Source of the DNA: Sphaerimonospora mesophila NBRC 14179 = JCM 3151
GTDB taxonomy: Bacteria; Actinomycetota; Actinomycetes; Streptosporangiales; Streptosporangiaceae
Direction of reading: 5' to 3'
Assembly: GCA_001552515.1 (NCBI GenBank)
Contig: BCRI01000049.1
Span: 1-47,904, forward strand
Length of the DNA stretch: 47,904 nucleotides
The position numbers and the translations under genes were made by a program. Of the stretch, positions 19,712-28,542 are shown in pieces (within the stretch, counting starts at the first letter, position 1; every line of letters starts with the position of its first letter). Below the pieces are notes generated by a model. It did no database searches and had not been told where the DNA came from. It worked only from the letters and a program-made list of their open reading frames with translations.

Positions 19712-20443
19712 GTGGGTACGGACATCAGGGCGTCCACGGTGCTGGCGGCGCACCGGGAGGACATCGAGCTGCACACGGCGGACGGGCTGACGCTGGTCGG
19801 CGAGCTGGCGCTGCCGGTGAGCGCGGAGGACGGCTCGACGGTTCGGCCGCCGGCGGCGACGCTGGTCTGCCTGCACCCGCTGCCCACGCACGGCGGCATG
19901 ATGGACAGCCATGTGCTGCGCAAGGCGTCCTACCGCCTGCCCGCGCTGGCCGATCTGGCCGTGCTCCGTTTCAACACGCGGGGCACGACATCCGAGCGCG
20001 GCACCTCGCAGGGGTCCTTCGACGAGGGGGAGGGCGAGCGGTGGGACGTGGCCGCGGCCCTGGAGTACGTCGACTTCCACGATCTGCCGAACCCGTGGCT
20101 GGTTGGCTGGTCGTTCGGCACCGAACTGGCCCTGAGGTGGGGACACGACCCGATCGTGGCCGGCGCCATCCTGCTCTCGCCTCCGCTGCACCGGGCGACG
20201 GACGAGGATCTCGACGCCTGGGCGGAGTTCGGCCGTCCGCTGATCGCGCTGGTCCCCGAGTTCGACGACTACCTGCGACCGGCGGAGGCCGCACAGCGGT
20301 TCGCCAGGGTGCCGCAGGCGGAGGTCGTCGGGGTGGAGGGGGCCAAGCACCTGTGGGTCGGCGAGCCGTACGTACGGATCGTCCTCGACGAGATCGTCAA
20401 GCGGGTGAACCCGGCGGCGGCACCGCTGCCCACCAGTGTGTGA
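19712..20443 (+). CDS. Alpha/beta hydrolase
   Basis: 243 aa. The nucleophile elbow GWSFG (Ser about 133), the early strand TLVCLHPLPTHGG with oxyanion-region residues, LAVLRFNTRG, and a late HLW that may hold the catalytic His (GAKHLWVGEP) are all in order. It resembles the CocE/YfhR-like serine hydrolases found in this actinobacterial neighbourhood; substrate unknown. Start is GTG at 19712. A strong hairpin terminator follows at 20499. Confidence 0.85.
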   Translation: MGTDIRASTVLAAHREDIELHTADGLTLVGELALPVSAEDGSTVRPPAATLVCLHPLPTHGGMMDSHVLRKASYRLPALADLAVLRFNTRGTTSERGTSQGSFDEGEGERWDVAAALEYVDFHDLPNPWLVGWSFGTELALRWGHDPIVAGAILLSPPLHRATDEDLDAWAEFGRPLIALVPEFDDYLRPAEAAQRFARVPQAEVVGVEGAKHLWVGEPYVRIVLDEIVKRVNPAAAPLPTSV

Positions 20444-20498
20444 CCCGGCCTCGCCTCGTCCCGGCCGTCGGGCCGGGTGTCACGATCCAATCGTGAGA

Positions 20499-20530
20499 CA
20501 GGGCCCGGCGGTGCTCTCCGCCGGGCCCTG
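20499..20530. terminator. Bidirectional intrinsic-type terminator
   Basis: CAGGGCCCGGCGG (20499-20511) and CCGCCGGGCCCTG (20518-20530) form a perfect 13-bp GC stem with a 6-nt loop. It lies between the convergent hydrolase and coiled-coil genes. A short T-containing tail (TTCAGTTC) follows on the + strand. Confidence 0.85.
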
Positions 20531-20584
20531 TTCAGTTCAACTCAGCCGTCACGAACTCCCCGGATGCACGCTCCGGCGCGGTGG

Positions 20585-21892
20585 CTACTCCTGCCACCAC
20601 TCCGAGTCGTCGTCGCTCTTGGCCGCGGCCGGCTCGGGCGCCGCCGCCGGGGTCGACGAGACGATCGACGGCTCGCTGACGGACGGCGCGGCCGACAGGG
20701 CCGGCTTGGCCGGGGCGGCCGCGACCGGAGCGGGCTCGGCCTCCATGCCCGGGAGCGGGGCGCCGCCGAGGAGCTGCCGGAGCTGGGCGAGGTGGCTGGT
20801 GATGCTGTCGCGCTGCCGGGTGAGCTCGTCCACCTGACGCTGCATCGAGGTGCGGGTGCGCTCGGCCTCGTTCTTCGCGTCGGTCACGATGGTCTCGGCG
20901 CTCGACTTCGCCTCGGCCACGAGCTGGTCGGCGTTCTTACGCGCGTTGGCGAGCAGCTGCTTGGCGTGGGTGTCGGCCTCGCGGCGGGTCTGCTCGGCCT
21001 GCTGGGTGGCCTTGGTCGCGCGCTGCTCGGCGGTGGCGGCCCGCTGCTCCGCCTCGGCGACCAGCTTCTGGGTGTTGGCCTGGGCGGTGGCGTGGCGCTC
21101 GGCCTCCTGGCGCTCGGCCTCCTCGCGGCGGGCCGCGAGCTGGATCTCGAACTCCGCCTCGTCCTGCGCCCGCTTGGCCTCGGACTCCTCCAGGATGCGC
21201 TGCGCCTGCGCCCGCATCTCGTCCGCCTGGCGCTTGGCGGTGGTGAGGACCTCGTCGCGCTCACGCTTGGTGGAGGCCCGGAGCTGGGCGACCTCGCGCT
21301 CGGTCGTGGTGCGCAGCTTGGCGATCTCCCGCTCGGCGTCCGCCCGCTTCTCCGCGACCTCGTGGTCGGCGGTGGCCCGGATCTTGGCCACCTCGCGCTC
21401 GGTGGTGGCGGTCAGCTCGTCGGCCTCGCGCCGCGCGGTCGAGCGGATCTCCTCGGCGTCGCGGTCCGCTGTGGTCCGCATCTCCTCGGCCTCGCGGGCG
21501 GCGAGCGCACGCTTCTCGGCGGCCTCGTTCTCCGCGGCGGCCCGCAGGTCGGCGGCGTCCACCTTGGCAGCGGCCCGGATCTCGTTCGCCTCGGACCTGG
21601 CCGCCTGGACGAGCTCGGTGGCCTGCTCCTCCGCCAACCGCAGCAACTGCTCGATCCGGGCGCCCAGACCCGAGTAGGTCGGACGCTCCTGCTCCTGGAG
21701 CTGGCGCTTCGACTCGGACAGCTCCCGCTGCAGAGTGCCGACCTGCTCCTTGGCCTGACGCAGTTCGGTGTCGAGTGTCTTCAAGTGGTCGTGGACCTGG
21801 TGCCGGTCATAGCCCCGGAGCACCACGTCGAATTCTCGAGAAGGGGCGTCCTCGAAAAAGTTGTTGAGCTGGGCGTCGATGTCGGACTGCAT
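20585..21892 (-). CDS. FilP/Scy-like coiled-coil cytoskeletal protein (DivIVA-like N-terminus)
   Basis: 435 aa. The N-terminal segment FDVVLRGYDRHQVHDHL is the DivIVA/Wag31 membrane-targeting type. Residues about 75-365 are almost unbroken Ala/Glu/Arg heptads and hendecads with recurring EADE, TTEREVA and AEKRA blocks. A Pro/Ala-rich tail ends SDDDSEWWQE. In Streptomyces two related genes, filP and scy, sit next to the epimerase gene; here there is only one, of intermediate size. FilP forms cytoplasmic filaments and Scy scaffolds the hyphal tip polarity complex. A polar-growth role is inferred. Confidence 0.82.
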   Translation of the reverse strand: MQSDIDAQLNNFFEDAPSREFDVVLRGYDRHQVHDHLKTLDTELRQAKEQVGTLQRELSESKRQLQEQERPTYSGLGARIEQLLRLAEEQATELVQAARSEANEIRAAAKVDAADLRAAAENEAAEKRALAAREAEEMRTTADRDAEEIRSTARREADELTATTEREVAKIRATADHEVAEKRADAEREIAKLRTTTEREVAQLRASTKRERDEVLTTAKRQADEMRAQAQRILEESEAKRAQDEAEFEIQLAARREEAERQEAERHATAQANTQKLVAEAEQRAATAEQRATKATQQAEQTRREADTHAKQLLANARKNADQLVAEAKSSAETIVTDAKNEAERTRTSMQRQVDELTRQRDSITSHLAQLRQLLGGAPLPGMEAEPAPVAAAPAKPALSAAPSVSEPSIVSSTPAAAPEPAAAKSDDDSEWWQE

Positions 21893-22090
21893 GAGGCTCG
21901 ATCCTGGTTGTCGAGACGGCTACAGGGGGCCGGACGGGAGGGTGGATATCCGAGGCGGGGAAGCCTATGAGCACCCACGTCCGGTGATAGGCCAGCGTAC
22001 TCCGGTGCTGCGGGATTGGAGGCTCCCTCCGACTTTCTGCGCGAGTTGTTACGTATGAACGTTTCTTGCGTTCGGGCTTACGCGGGCGGG

Positions 22091-22513
22091 TCAATCTTTC
22101 GCTGACTCCACGAGTTCCGTAAGGACTCCTCCCACATCCTTGGGATGCAGAAACGCGATCGACGCCCCCATGGAGCCGTGCCTGGGCCGCTCGTCGACCA
22201 GCCTGACGCCCTTGGCGCCGATCTCCTCAAGGGCCTTGGCGACGTCCGCGACGCCGTACCCGATGTGGTGCACGCCCTCGCCTCGCCTCGCGAGGAACTT
22301 CCCGACCGCCGTGTCGGGGTGCAGCGGTTCCAGGAGCTGGACGTAGGAGGCGCCCTTCGGGCCGTCCGCCACGTGAAGCATGGCCTCGCGGACCCCCTGC
22401 TCCTCGTTGATCTCCCGGCTCACCACCGTCAGCCCGAAGGTGGACTCGTAGAACTCGATCTTCTCTTCGAGGTTGTGACACGCGATGCCGACGTGATCGA
22501 TCCTGAGCAGCAT
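22091..22513 (-). CDS. mce: Methylmalonyl-CoA epimerase
   Basis: 140 aa VOC-fold protein that interconverts (S)- and (R)-methylmalonyl-CoA. Metal ligands of the family are visible: H7 in RIDHVGIACHN, the His of GEGVHHIGYGVAD, and the C-terminal Glu of GVLTELVE. FLHPKDVGG is also conserved. ATG with GGAG at good distance. It is divergent from the thiolase gene (101 nt between starts) and lies 198 nt upstream of the FilP/Scy-like gene. Confidence 0.94.
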   Translation of the reverse strand: MLLRIDHVGIACHNLEEKIEFYESTFGLTVVSREINEEQGVREAMLHVADGPKGASYVQLLEPLHPDTAVGKFLARRGEGVHHIGYGVADVAKALEEIGAKGVRLVDERPRHGSMGASIAFLHPKDVGGVLTELVESAKD

Positions 22514-22614
22514 GTTTCTCCGTTCGTACCTGACCAGACGGGCTGCCTGCGGGCGCCCGAATGCTCCATGGGTATCGTGACACGGTCGTCCCGATCCTCG
22601 TCGTGGAGGTCCCG

Positions 22615-23799
22615 ATGTCTGGTTCCGTCATCGTCGCCGGAGCTCGTACGCCCATTGGCCGGCTGCTCGGCTCGCTCTCCGGTCTGTCCGCCGTCGAGCT
22701 CGGGGGCACCGCCATCAAGGCCGCCCTGTCACGGGCCGGCGTCACCCCCGACCAGGTCCAGTATGTGATCATGGGACAGGTGCTCCAGGCCGGCTCGGGG
22801 CAACTTCCGTCCCGGCAGGCGGCCGTGCGCGCCGGCATCCCCATGACGGTCCCGTCCCTGACGATCAACAAGGTGTGCCTGTCCGGCCTGGACGCGATCG
22901 CACTGGCCGACCAGCTCATCCGCGCCGGCGAGTTCGACATCGTCGTGGCGGGCGGCATGGAGTCGATGACCAACGCCCCGCACCTGCTGCCCGGCCTGCG
23001 CAAGGGCGTCAAGTACGGCGCGGCCGGCGTGCTGGACTCGATGGCCTTCGACGGGCTCACCGACGCGTTCGACCAGATCGCGATGGGCGAGTCCACCGAG
23101 CGGCACAACGCGCGCCTGGGCCTGACCCGCGCGGAGCAGGACGAGTTCTCGGCCAGGTCGCACCGGCTCGCCGCCGAGGCGACGGAGAAGGGCCTGTTCG
23201 AGGAGGAGATCGTCCCCGTCTCCGCGCCCGGACGGCGGGAACCCGTGATGGTCACCGCCGACGAGGGCATCCGCCCGGACACCACGGTCGAGACCCTCGC
23301 CAAGCTGCGGCCCGCGTTCACCGAGGACGGCACGATCACGGCGGGATCCTCCTCGCAGATCTCCGACGGCGCGGCGGCAGTGGTGGTGATGTCCCGGGCC
23401 AAGGCCGAGGAGCTGGGCCTGGAATGGCTGGCCGAGATCGGCGCGCACGGGAACGTGGCCGGCCCGGACAACTCGCTGCAGTCGCAGCCCGCCAACGCGA
23501 TCAAGCACGCGCTGGCCAAGGAGGGCCGCACCACGGGCGACCTCGACCTGGTGGAGATCAACGAAGCGTTCGCGCAGGTCGTGCTGCAGTCCGTCAAGGA
23601 GCTGGGGATCGATCTCGACAGGGTCAACGTGAACGGCGGCGGCCTCGCCCTCGGCCATCCGATCGGCGCGTCCGGCACCCGCATCGTGCTCACGCTGGCC
23701 CACGAGCTTCGCCGCCGCGGCGGCGGCCTCGGCGCTGCGGGTCTGTGCGGCGGCGGCGGCCAGGGTGACGCCCTGATCATCCGGGTGCCCGCCAGGTAG
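22615..23799 (+). CDS. Acetyl-CoA C-acetyltransferase (thiolase)
   Basis: 394 aa; condenses two acetyl-CoA or cleaves acetoacetyl-CoA. Nucleophile C88 ([12 protein letters not shown]), H348 ([14 protein letters not shown]) and the second catalytic C378 ([10 protein letters not shown]) are all present, and [11 protein letters not shown] is the usual loop. I chose the ATG at 22615 with GGAGG 6 nt before; the upstream in-frame codons have no family similarity. MeaB starts 18 nt after its stop, suggesting co-transcription. Confidence 0.96.
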   Translation: MSGSVIVAGARTPIGRLLGSLSGLSAVELGGTAIKAALSRAGVTPDQVQYVIMGQVLQAGSGQLPSRQAAVRAGIPMTVPSLTINKVCLSGLDAIALADQLIRAGEFDIVVAGGMESMTNAPHLLPGLRKGVKYGAAGVLDSMAFDGLTDAFDQIAMGESTERHNARLGLTRAEQDEFSARSHRLAAEATEKGLFEEEIVPVSAPGRREPVMVTADEGIRPDTTVETLAKLRPAFTEDGTITAGSSSQISDGAAAVVVMSRAKAEELGLEWLAEIGAHGNVAGPDNSLQSQPANAIKHALAKEGRTTGDLDLVEINEAFAQVVLQSVKELGIDLDRVNVNGGGLALGHPIGASGTRIVLTLAHELRRRGGGLGAAGLCGGGGQGDALIIRVPAR

Positions 23800-23817
23800 G
23801 CGGGGTACGGGTCGACC

Positions 23818-24810
23818 GTGACCCGGCTCGGGACCGGCGGGGAGCTCGCCGGGGAGGTGATGCGGGGACGGCCGCGTGCCGTCGCGCGGCTGATCTCGCT
23901 GATCGAGGCCGCCGTCGCCGACCCCGGCAGCGCGGCGGACGGCACGCTGCGTGAGGCCATGGCCGAGCTGGCCGCCGGGGCGCGCGAGCCGTACCGCGCG
24001 CGGGTGATCGGCCTGACCGGCCCTCCCGGTGTGGGCAAGTCCACGACCACGAGCATGCTCATCCGGGTGCTGCGCGGCCGCGGCGCGCGGGTGGGCGTGC
24101 TCGCGGTGGATCCGTCCAGTCCGTTCACCGGAGGGGCGCTGCTCGGCGACCGTGTGCGGATGCAGGACCACGCCACCGATCCCGGCGTCTTCATCCGCAG
24201 CATGTCCAGCAGGGGGCACCCCGGCGGTCTGGCCTGGGCCACGCCCCAGGCGTTGCGGGTGCTGGAGGCGGCCGGGTGCGACGTGATCCTGGTCGAGACG
24301 GTCGGGGCGGGTCAGGCCGAGGTGGCCATCGCCGGGGTGACCGACACCACCGTCGTGCTGCTCGCGCCCGGCATGGGGGACGACGTCCAGGCCGCCAAGG
24401 CGGGCATCCTGGAGATCGCGGACGTCCTCGTGGTCAACAAGGCCGATCGCGAGGGTGCGCGGGCGACCGTACGCGAGCTGCGGACGATGGTGGGTCTCGC
24501 GACGGCGCCGTGGCGACCACCGATCGTGACCACCGTGGCGACCAGGGACGAGGGCGCCGGCGAGCTGCTGGCCGCGCTGGACAGGCACCAGGCATACCTG
24601 GAGGAGTCGGGTGAGGCGCATCGACGCCGCCTGGCCCGGGCGAGAGACGAGATCGAGGCCGTCGCGCTGGCCCGGCTCCGCTCCAGGTTCTCCGCTCTCC
24701 ATGGAGACCGGCTCGACGCGCTGGCCGAACGCCTGCTGGCCGCGCGTACCGACCCCTACACCGCGGCCGACGACCTCCTCGCCGCGGTCGCCGCCGGCAC
24801 GGAGGCGTAG
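23818..24810 (+). CDS. meaB: MeaB/ArgK-type GTPase, chaperone of B12-dependent acyl-CoA mutase
   Basis: 330 aa. P-loop GPPGVGKSTT (about 68-77), VDPSSPFTGGALLGDRVRM, VETVGAGQAEV and NKAD are all diagnostic. The C-terminal helical dimerisation arm is intact. MeaB loads adenosylcobalamin and protects methylmalonyl-CoA or isobutyryl-CoA mutase. The P-loop has GPPG where many relatives have GVPG. Start is GTG at 23818. The mutase it serves may be the IcmA-type protein at 28.5 kb or one elsewhere. Confidence 0.94.
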   Translation: MTRLGTGGELAGEVMRGRPRAVARLISLIEAAVADPGSAADGTLREAMAELAAGAREPYRARVIGLTGPPGVGKSTTTSMLIRVLRGRGARVGVLAVDPSSPFTGGALLGDRVRMQDHATDPGVFIRSMSSRGHPGGLAWATPQALRVLEAAGCDVILVETVGAGQAEVAIAGVTDTTVVLLAPGMGDDVQAAKAGILEIADVLVVNKADREGARATVRELRTMVGLATAPWRPPIVTTVATRDEGAGELLAALDRHQAYLEESGEAHRRRLARARDEIEAVALARLRSRFSALHGDRLDALAERLLAARTDPYTAADDLLAAVAAGTEA

Positions 24811-24822
24811 ATCGTGGATGGG

Positions 24823-25581
24823 TCAGGGCGCGGCGGCGTACTCGATGGTGACGGTCGAGAATCCGAGGGTCTTCAGCATGCCGTCGAGCATCGCCCGGGT
24901 GTTCTGGTCCGCCCGGTCGCGCAGGTCGCTCGCCACGGCGGCCTCGGTGATCTTACGCTCGGCCAGCAGATAGAGCTCCTGCTGGTTCTGCGGCGACGCC
25001 GACAGCAGGTCGGAGATGCGGTCGAAGAGCCCCCGCTGCTGGGCGACGATGTACGACCGCTTGTTGTCCAGGTTGGGCTTCTCCAGCTCGGCGTGCGGCA
25101 GCCGTACGGTCACGGCTGAACGGTCCGCCGAGACGGTGATGGCGTCCTTGGGCAGGCCGGAGAAGTCGACGTAGGCGTCCACGTTGCCGGCGCCGACGAA
25201 CAGCGTCCTGCTGCCCTTGATGGTGTCGGGCAGGAAAGCCGCGTCCTTCTCCAGGTCGACCACGACCTGGAAGTTGCCGGTGGCCGCCTCGAACCGGCTC
25301 AGGTTCTGCACCGACCGCAGCAGCACCGGGCCGCTGCGGTCGACGGTCTCCTCCCCGAGCGGGTCCAGCCAGGACCAGGTGAGCCGTGCGCCGACCACGA
25401 TGAGCAGGACCATGAAGAGGAAACCGGCCAGCCACCGCCAGGCGCGGCGGGAGGAGCGCCGGGTCGTGGTGTCGCCGGGAGGGGGCTGCGACGTGGGCGG
25501 GGTCGAGGGCCCGCCGGCCGAGGTCCGGCCTTCCGCGGTTCGACCGGTTGGAGTCTGACGGGCTGGAGTCTGGCCATCCAC
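24823..25581 (-). CDS. Membrane-anchored DUF4230-like protein
   Basis: 252 aa. A Thr/Pro-rich cytosolic N-terminus of about 45 residues is followed by one membrane helix (about 48-66, WLAGFLFMVLLIVVGARL) and an extracytoplasmic beta/alpha domain. The domain has RSVQNLSRFEAATGNFQVVVDLEKD and a C-terminal ...LGFSTVTIEYAAAP, as in DUF4230 proteins. Function is unknown. It converges on meaB with only 12 nt between stops, and no clear terminator is seen there. Confidence 0.65.
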   Translation of the reverse strand: MDGQTPARQTPTGRTAEGRTSAGGPSTPPTSQPPPGDTTTRRSSRRAWRWLAGFLFMVLLIVVGARLTWSWLDPLGEETVDRSGPVLLRSVQNLSRFEAATGNFQVVVDLEKDAAFLPDTIKGSRTLFVGAGNVDAYVDFSGLPKDAITVSADRSAVTVRLPHAELEKPNLDNKRSYIVAQQRGLFDRISDLLSASPQNQQELYLLAERKITEAAVASDLRDRADQNTRAMLDGMLKTLGFSTVTIEYAAAP

Positions 25582-25634
25582 GGAAGGAATCTTCCCGCTA
25601 TGGCCCGGCTTGCACCTGGGTTGTCGGACACGCT

Positions 25635-27584
25635 CTAGCCGCCGAGCCCGCTCAGGAGCCCAAGGCGGGGGGAGGGGCTGGTGGCCGGGGTCGGCCGGGT
25701 GGTCTGCGCCGGTACGCCGTCCCGGGCGGGCCCGTTCTCCTGGACGGCTCCGGCGTCCCGGGCGGGCGCCTCGCTGCGAACGGCGCCGGCATTCCCCGAG
25801 TCCCTGGTGACGCCGGTGTTCCCGGCGTTTCCAGCGTTCCCGGTGTTCCCGGTGTTCCCGGTGTTCCCGGCGGCGGGAACGTTGGCGCGAGGTGGTGTGG
25901 GGGCGCGGCCCGGGCCCTCCGGATGGCGTGTCGAGATGGAGCCGCGGCGCCGTCCGGAGCCGCCGTCCTCCCGCTGCCGGGGCTCGCGCGGGCCGGATTC
26001 ACGTGTGCGCGAGTCGCGTTGCCCGGATTCGCGTGGTGCGGGCTCACGGTGCGTGGGGTGGCGGGGGGTGGCGGGGGCGCCTGGCGTCGGCCTGGGCGAA
26101 GCGGGCAGGGGAGACGGCGGCTCGGCCGAGGGAGTGGCCGAAGGGGAGGGCTCGGGGAGCGGCGGGTGCCCGGGGGACGCGGCCGGGGTCGGCTCCGGAG
26201 CTAAGCCGGGCCGGTGCGGGAGCCCGGCGCCCGGCGTCTCGTGGTGTTCCGATCCCGGATCGCCGTGGTAGCTCGGGCTGACGGGGTAGGCGGGCGCGTA
26301 CGCGGGCGTCGGATTCACCGGATAGTTGACCAGGTTGGGGTCCGCGGGCCGGGCGCCGCCGCCGAAGTGCCTGCTCTGCAGCCGGCAGGAGACGAAGTCG
26401 GAGTAGAACATCCGCAGCCAGTTGTGCCGCTGGTCCTCGGTCAGCCCGGAGAACCACACGGCGGCGTACCGGTGCTCGGGCAGCGGTCCGGCGGGCAGCG
26501 GCTCGCCGCGCAGCCAGGCGGCGATGATGGACCGGTAGCCGTTGGAGATCGTGCCGGGGCACGGGGCGGCCAGGTGGTCGAGGAACTCGGTCACCGCCCG
26601 CCGGGCGAACCCCGCGCCGAGATCGTCGAGATGCACGACCGCAACGCCGGGCGGAACCGGGGCGTTGTCGTCGCGGTCGCGCTGCTCGACCCGGTCGAAG
26701 GCGGCGGGGGTGTCGGCCAGCCGACGCGCGAGCGTGGTGAACACCCCGGCCAGCTCGGTCAGGCCGTCTCGCATGGAGGGGCGGACGCACACCGGGAACG
26801 GCCACGACTGGCAGGAGGAGGCGAGCCGCTCGGTGGCCGCCACCGTCCGCGGCTCGGCCACCAACCGGGCGGCCCCCGCGCCCGCCGCCAGCATCGCGAT
26901 GGCCGCCGCGACCAGCGCCAGCGTGCGCCTGGTGACCAGGGCGACCCAGCCGAGCAGCAGCGCCGTGCTGAGGCCCAGGAGCCAGAGCGTCTGATCCGTG
27001 AACGCCACCTGGCCGGCCCCGGTGAACAGGTCGTACGGCCTGCGCGTGGCCGGGGTGAGCCGGTCGGCCCAGGTCGAGCCCACCGCCACCCAGGTGAACA
27101 GCCCGTAGGTGCCGATCCCGGCGAGCACGGGCGTGACGGCGAACGGGAGCACCCAGCCCGCCGTCCAGCCGATCATCACGTACAGCGCCAGGCCGCCGAC
27201 GCACAGCGAGAGCCCGCCGATGGGCAGGTGGCCCGACCGGTCGGTCAGCGCGGCACGCAGCCCGAGCAGCAGCACGGTCACCGCGAACGAGCAGATGACG
27301 ACCGCGAGAATGCCGAGCGGCGCCTTCGCGGCCCGCCAGGGCGTCAGCACCCGGCCGCGGTTGGCCCGGCGTCTGCGCAGCGCGACCCACGCGGTGAACA
27401 CGGCCGCGACCGGACCGGTCAGCCGAAGCGAACCGATGACGGCCGTGACCATGTCATCCCAGTCCATGAACCCAGGAATGAGGACGCTCCACGCGATGAC
27501 GAGCCCGAGCGCGAGCAGCACGGCCATGGCGACGACCGCGCCGTGTCTCAGTTCTCCACGTGGAACGCCCCTGTGGTCACCCAC
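25635..27584 (-). CDS. Large membrane protein with a low-complexity C-terminal tail
   Basis: 649 aa, not recognised as a named family. About seven hydrophobic segments lie between residues 16 and 245. A soluble domain (about 246-400) follows, with CQSWPFPVCVRPSM, CPGTISNGYRSIIAAWLRG and HNWLRMFYSDFVSCRL, including four Cys. The last ~240 residues are Pro/Arg/Gly-rich and disordered and include repeated GNTGN units. The start is uncertain: GTG 27584 lacks a ribosome site and an in-frame ATG at 27527 is possible. The soluble domain resembles proteins encoded beside bacterial ABC transporters (weak impression). Confidence 0.7.
   Translation of the reverse strand: MGDHRGVPRGELRHGAVVAMAVLLALGLVIAWSVLIPGFMDWDDMVTAVIGSLRLTGPVAAVFTAWVALRRRRANRGRVLTPWRAAKAPLGILAVVICSFAVTVLLLGLRAALTDRSGHLPIGGLSLCVGGLALYVMIGWTAGWVLPFAVTPVLAGIGTYGLFTWVAVGSTWADRLTPATRRPYDLFTGAGQVAFTDQTLWLLGLSTALLLGWVALVTRRTLALVAAAIAMLAAGAGAARLVAEPRTVAATERLASSCQSWPFPVCVRPSMRDGLTELAGVFTTLARRLADTPAAFDRVEQRDRDDNAPVPPGVAVVHLDDLGAGFARRAVTEFLDHLAAPCPGTISNGYRSIIAAWLRGEPLPAGPLPEHRYAAVWFSGLTEDQRHNWLRMFYSDFVSCRLQSRHFGGGARPADPNLVNYPVNPTPAYAPAYPVSPSYHGDPGSEHHETPGAGLPHRPGLAPEPTPAASPGHPPLPEPSPSATPSAEPPSPLPASPRPTPGAPATPRHPTHREPAPRESGQRDSRTRESGPREPRQREDGGSGRRRGSISTRHPEGPGRAPTPPRANVPAAGNTGNTGNTGNAGNAGNTGVTRDSGNAGAVRSEAPARDAGAVQENGPARDGVPAQTTRPTPATSPSPRLGLLSGLGG
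25815..25868. repeat. 9-bp tandem repeat, six units
   Basis: Six consecutive copies of GGTGTTCCC or close variants (GGCGTTTCC, AGCGTTCCC) encode GNT/GNA triplets in the tail of the minus-strand membrane protein. The three rightmost units are identical, so the array could vary between strains. Confidence 0.85.
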
Positions 27585-27892
27585 AGCACGGCGCGGCCCC
27601 TGGCCACGCCGACGGCGATATCCGGCGCATACGGCGCGCCGGGACAGGCATGCTGCCCATCAAGTCAACCCCCCGTGCCTGTGTGAGCAGCATGCGCCGG
27701 ACCGCGTCCCCCGACGCCGTCCGCCGGCCGGCCTCGCCACGCCCGCTCGAACTGCCTAGCAGACGTGGTTCCCCGTGGCGCCCGGTGTTTGCCGCCGCCT
27801 CACCTTTCGACGTGGCAACCATAACGGAGCGTGACCCGCGGGGAGGGAGTTCTGGGGTCAAGGAATGAATCCGGTTACGCTCGGTTCCCAGG
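27585..27892. other. Non-coding upstream region
   Basis: No frame on either strand here looks like protein, and the base composition is less GC-biased at third positions. It must carry the promoter of the minus-strand membrane protein. On the + side it leads into the MarR promoter at 27893. I see no repeats, tRNA or hairpin of note. Confidence 0.4.
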
Positions 27893-27920
27893 TTGATCAT
27901 GTTCGGGGTCGCGATAGCGT
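27893..27920 (+). promoter_or_regulatory. Candidate promoter of the MarR gene
   Basis: TTGATC (27893-27898) is followed after 16 bp by TAGCGT (27915-27920). The predicted start of transcription falls at or within a few bases of the chosen GTG at 27929, so the message would be leaderless. Confidence 0.45.
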
Positions 27921-27928
27921 ATATCGCT

Positions 27929-28486
27929 GTGTCCGTCCCGCCCAATGTCCCGCCCAGCTCAGGCCCGTCGCCGACCGGCGCGGCCAAGCCGCTCGGCCTG
28001 CCGTTCGACCCGATCGAACGCGCCGCGGAAACGTGGCGCGCTAGATTCGGCCCCTCGTCCGCGATGGCCGCCGTCACTTCGATCATGAGAGCCCACCAGA
28101 TCCTGCTGGCGCAACTGGACACGCTGCTCAAGCCGTACGATTTGACCTTCGCCCGCTACGAGGCGCTGGTGCTGCTCACGTTCAGCCGGGAAGGCTCGCT
28201 GCCGCTGTCGAAGATCGGCGAGCGGCTCATGGTGCACCCGACGAGCGTGACGAACACCGTCGACCGCCTGGAACGGGCCGGGCTGGTCCGCCGCATGCGC
28301 AACCCGAAGGACGGCCGCGGCGTGCTCGCCGAGATCACCGATGCGGGTCGCGAGATCGTACGGCGGGCCACCGCCGATCTGATGGACGCCGGTTTCTGCC
28401 TGGGAATGTACGGCGATGAGGAACTTGAGCAGATGTTCGACCTGCTCAGGACCCTCCGGGTCGCGGCCGGCGACTTCAGTCCCTGA
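27929..28486 (+). CDS. MarR family transcriptional regulator
   Basis: 185 aa from GTG 27929. The winged helix covers LTFARYEALVLLTFSREGSLPLSKIGERLMVHPTSVTNTVDRLERAGLVRR and the wing NPKDGRGVLAEITDAGRE. The segment LPFDPIERAAETWRARFG before it matches streptomycete relatives, so the start must lie upstream of it. TTG 27893 and ATG 27899 are alternatives but fall inside the putative promoter. It is followed 56 nt later by the mutase gene and may control acyl-CoA metabolism (inference). Confidence 0.9.
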   Translation: MSVPPNVPPSSGPSPTGAAKPLGLPFDPIERAAETWRARFGPSSAMAAVTSIMRAHQILLAQLDTLLKPYDLTFARYEALVLLTFSREGSLPLSKIGERLMVHPTSVTNTVDRLERAGLVRRMRNPKDGRGVLAEITDAGREIVRRATADLMDAGFCLGMYGDEELEQMFDLLRTLRVAAGDFSP

Positions 28487-28542
28487 GGGGATTTGGGGGA
28501 CTTCGAGGGGCTTTCAGGGGACTTCGCGGGGACGAAGACTGT

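Noticed and set aside
22227-24702. Long antisense frames across thiolase and meaB
   Set aside because: Low-complexity shadows of two well-supported genes.
27560-28131. Frames on both strands in the gap before the MarR gene
   Set aside because: No family features; the minus-strand one is partly the reverse of the MarR gene.
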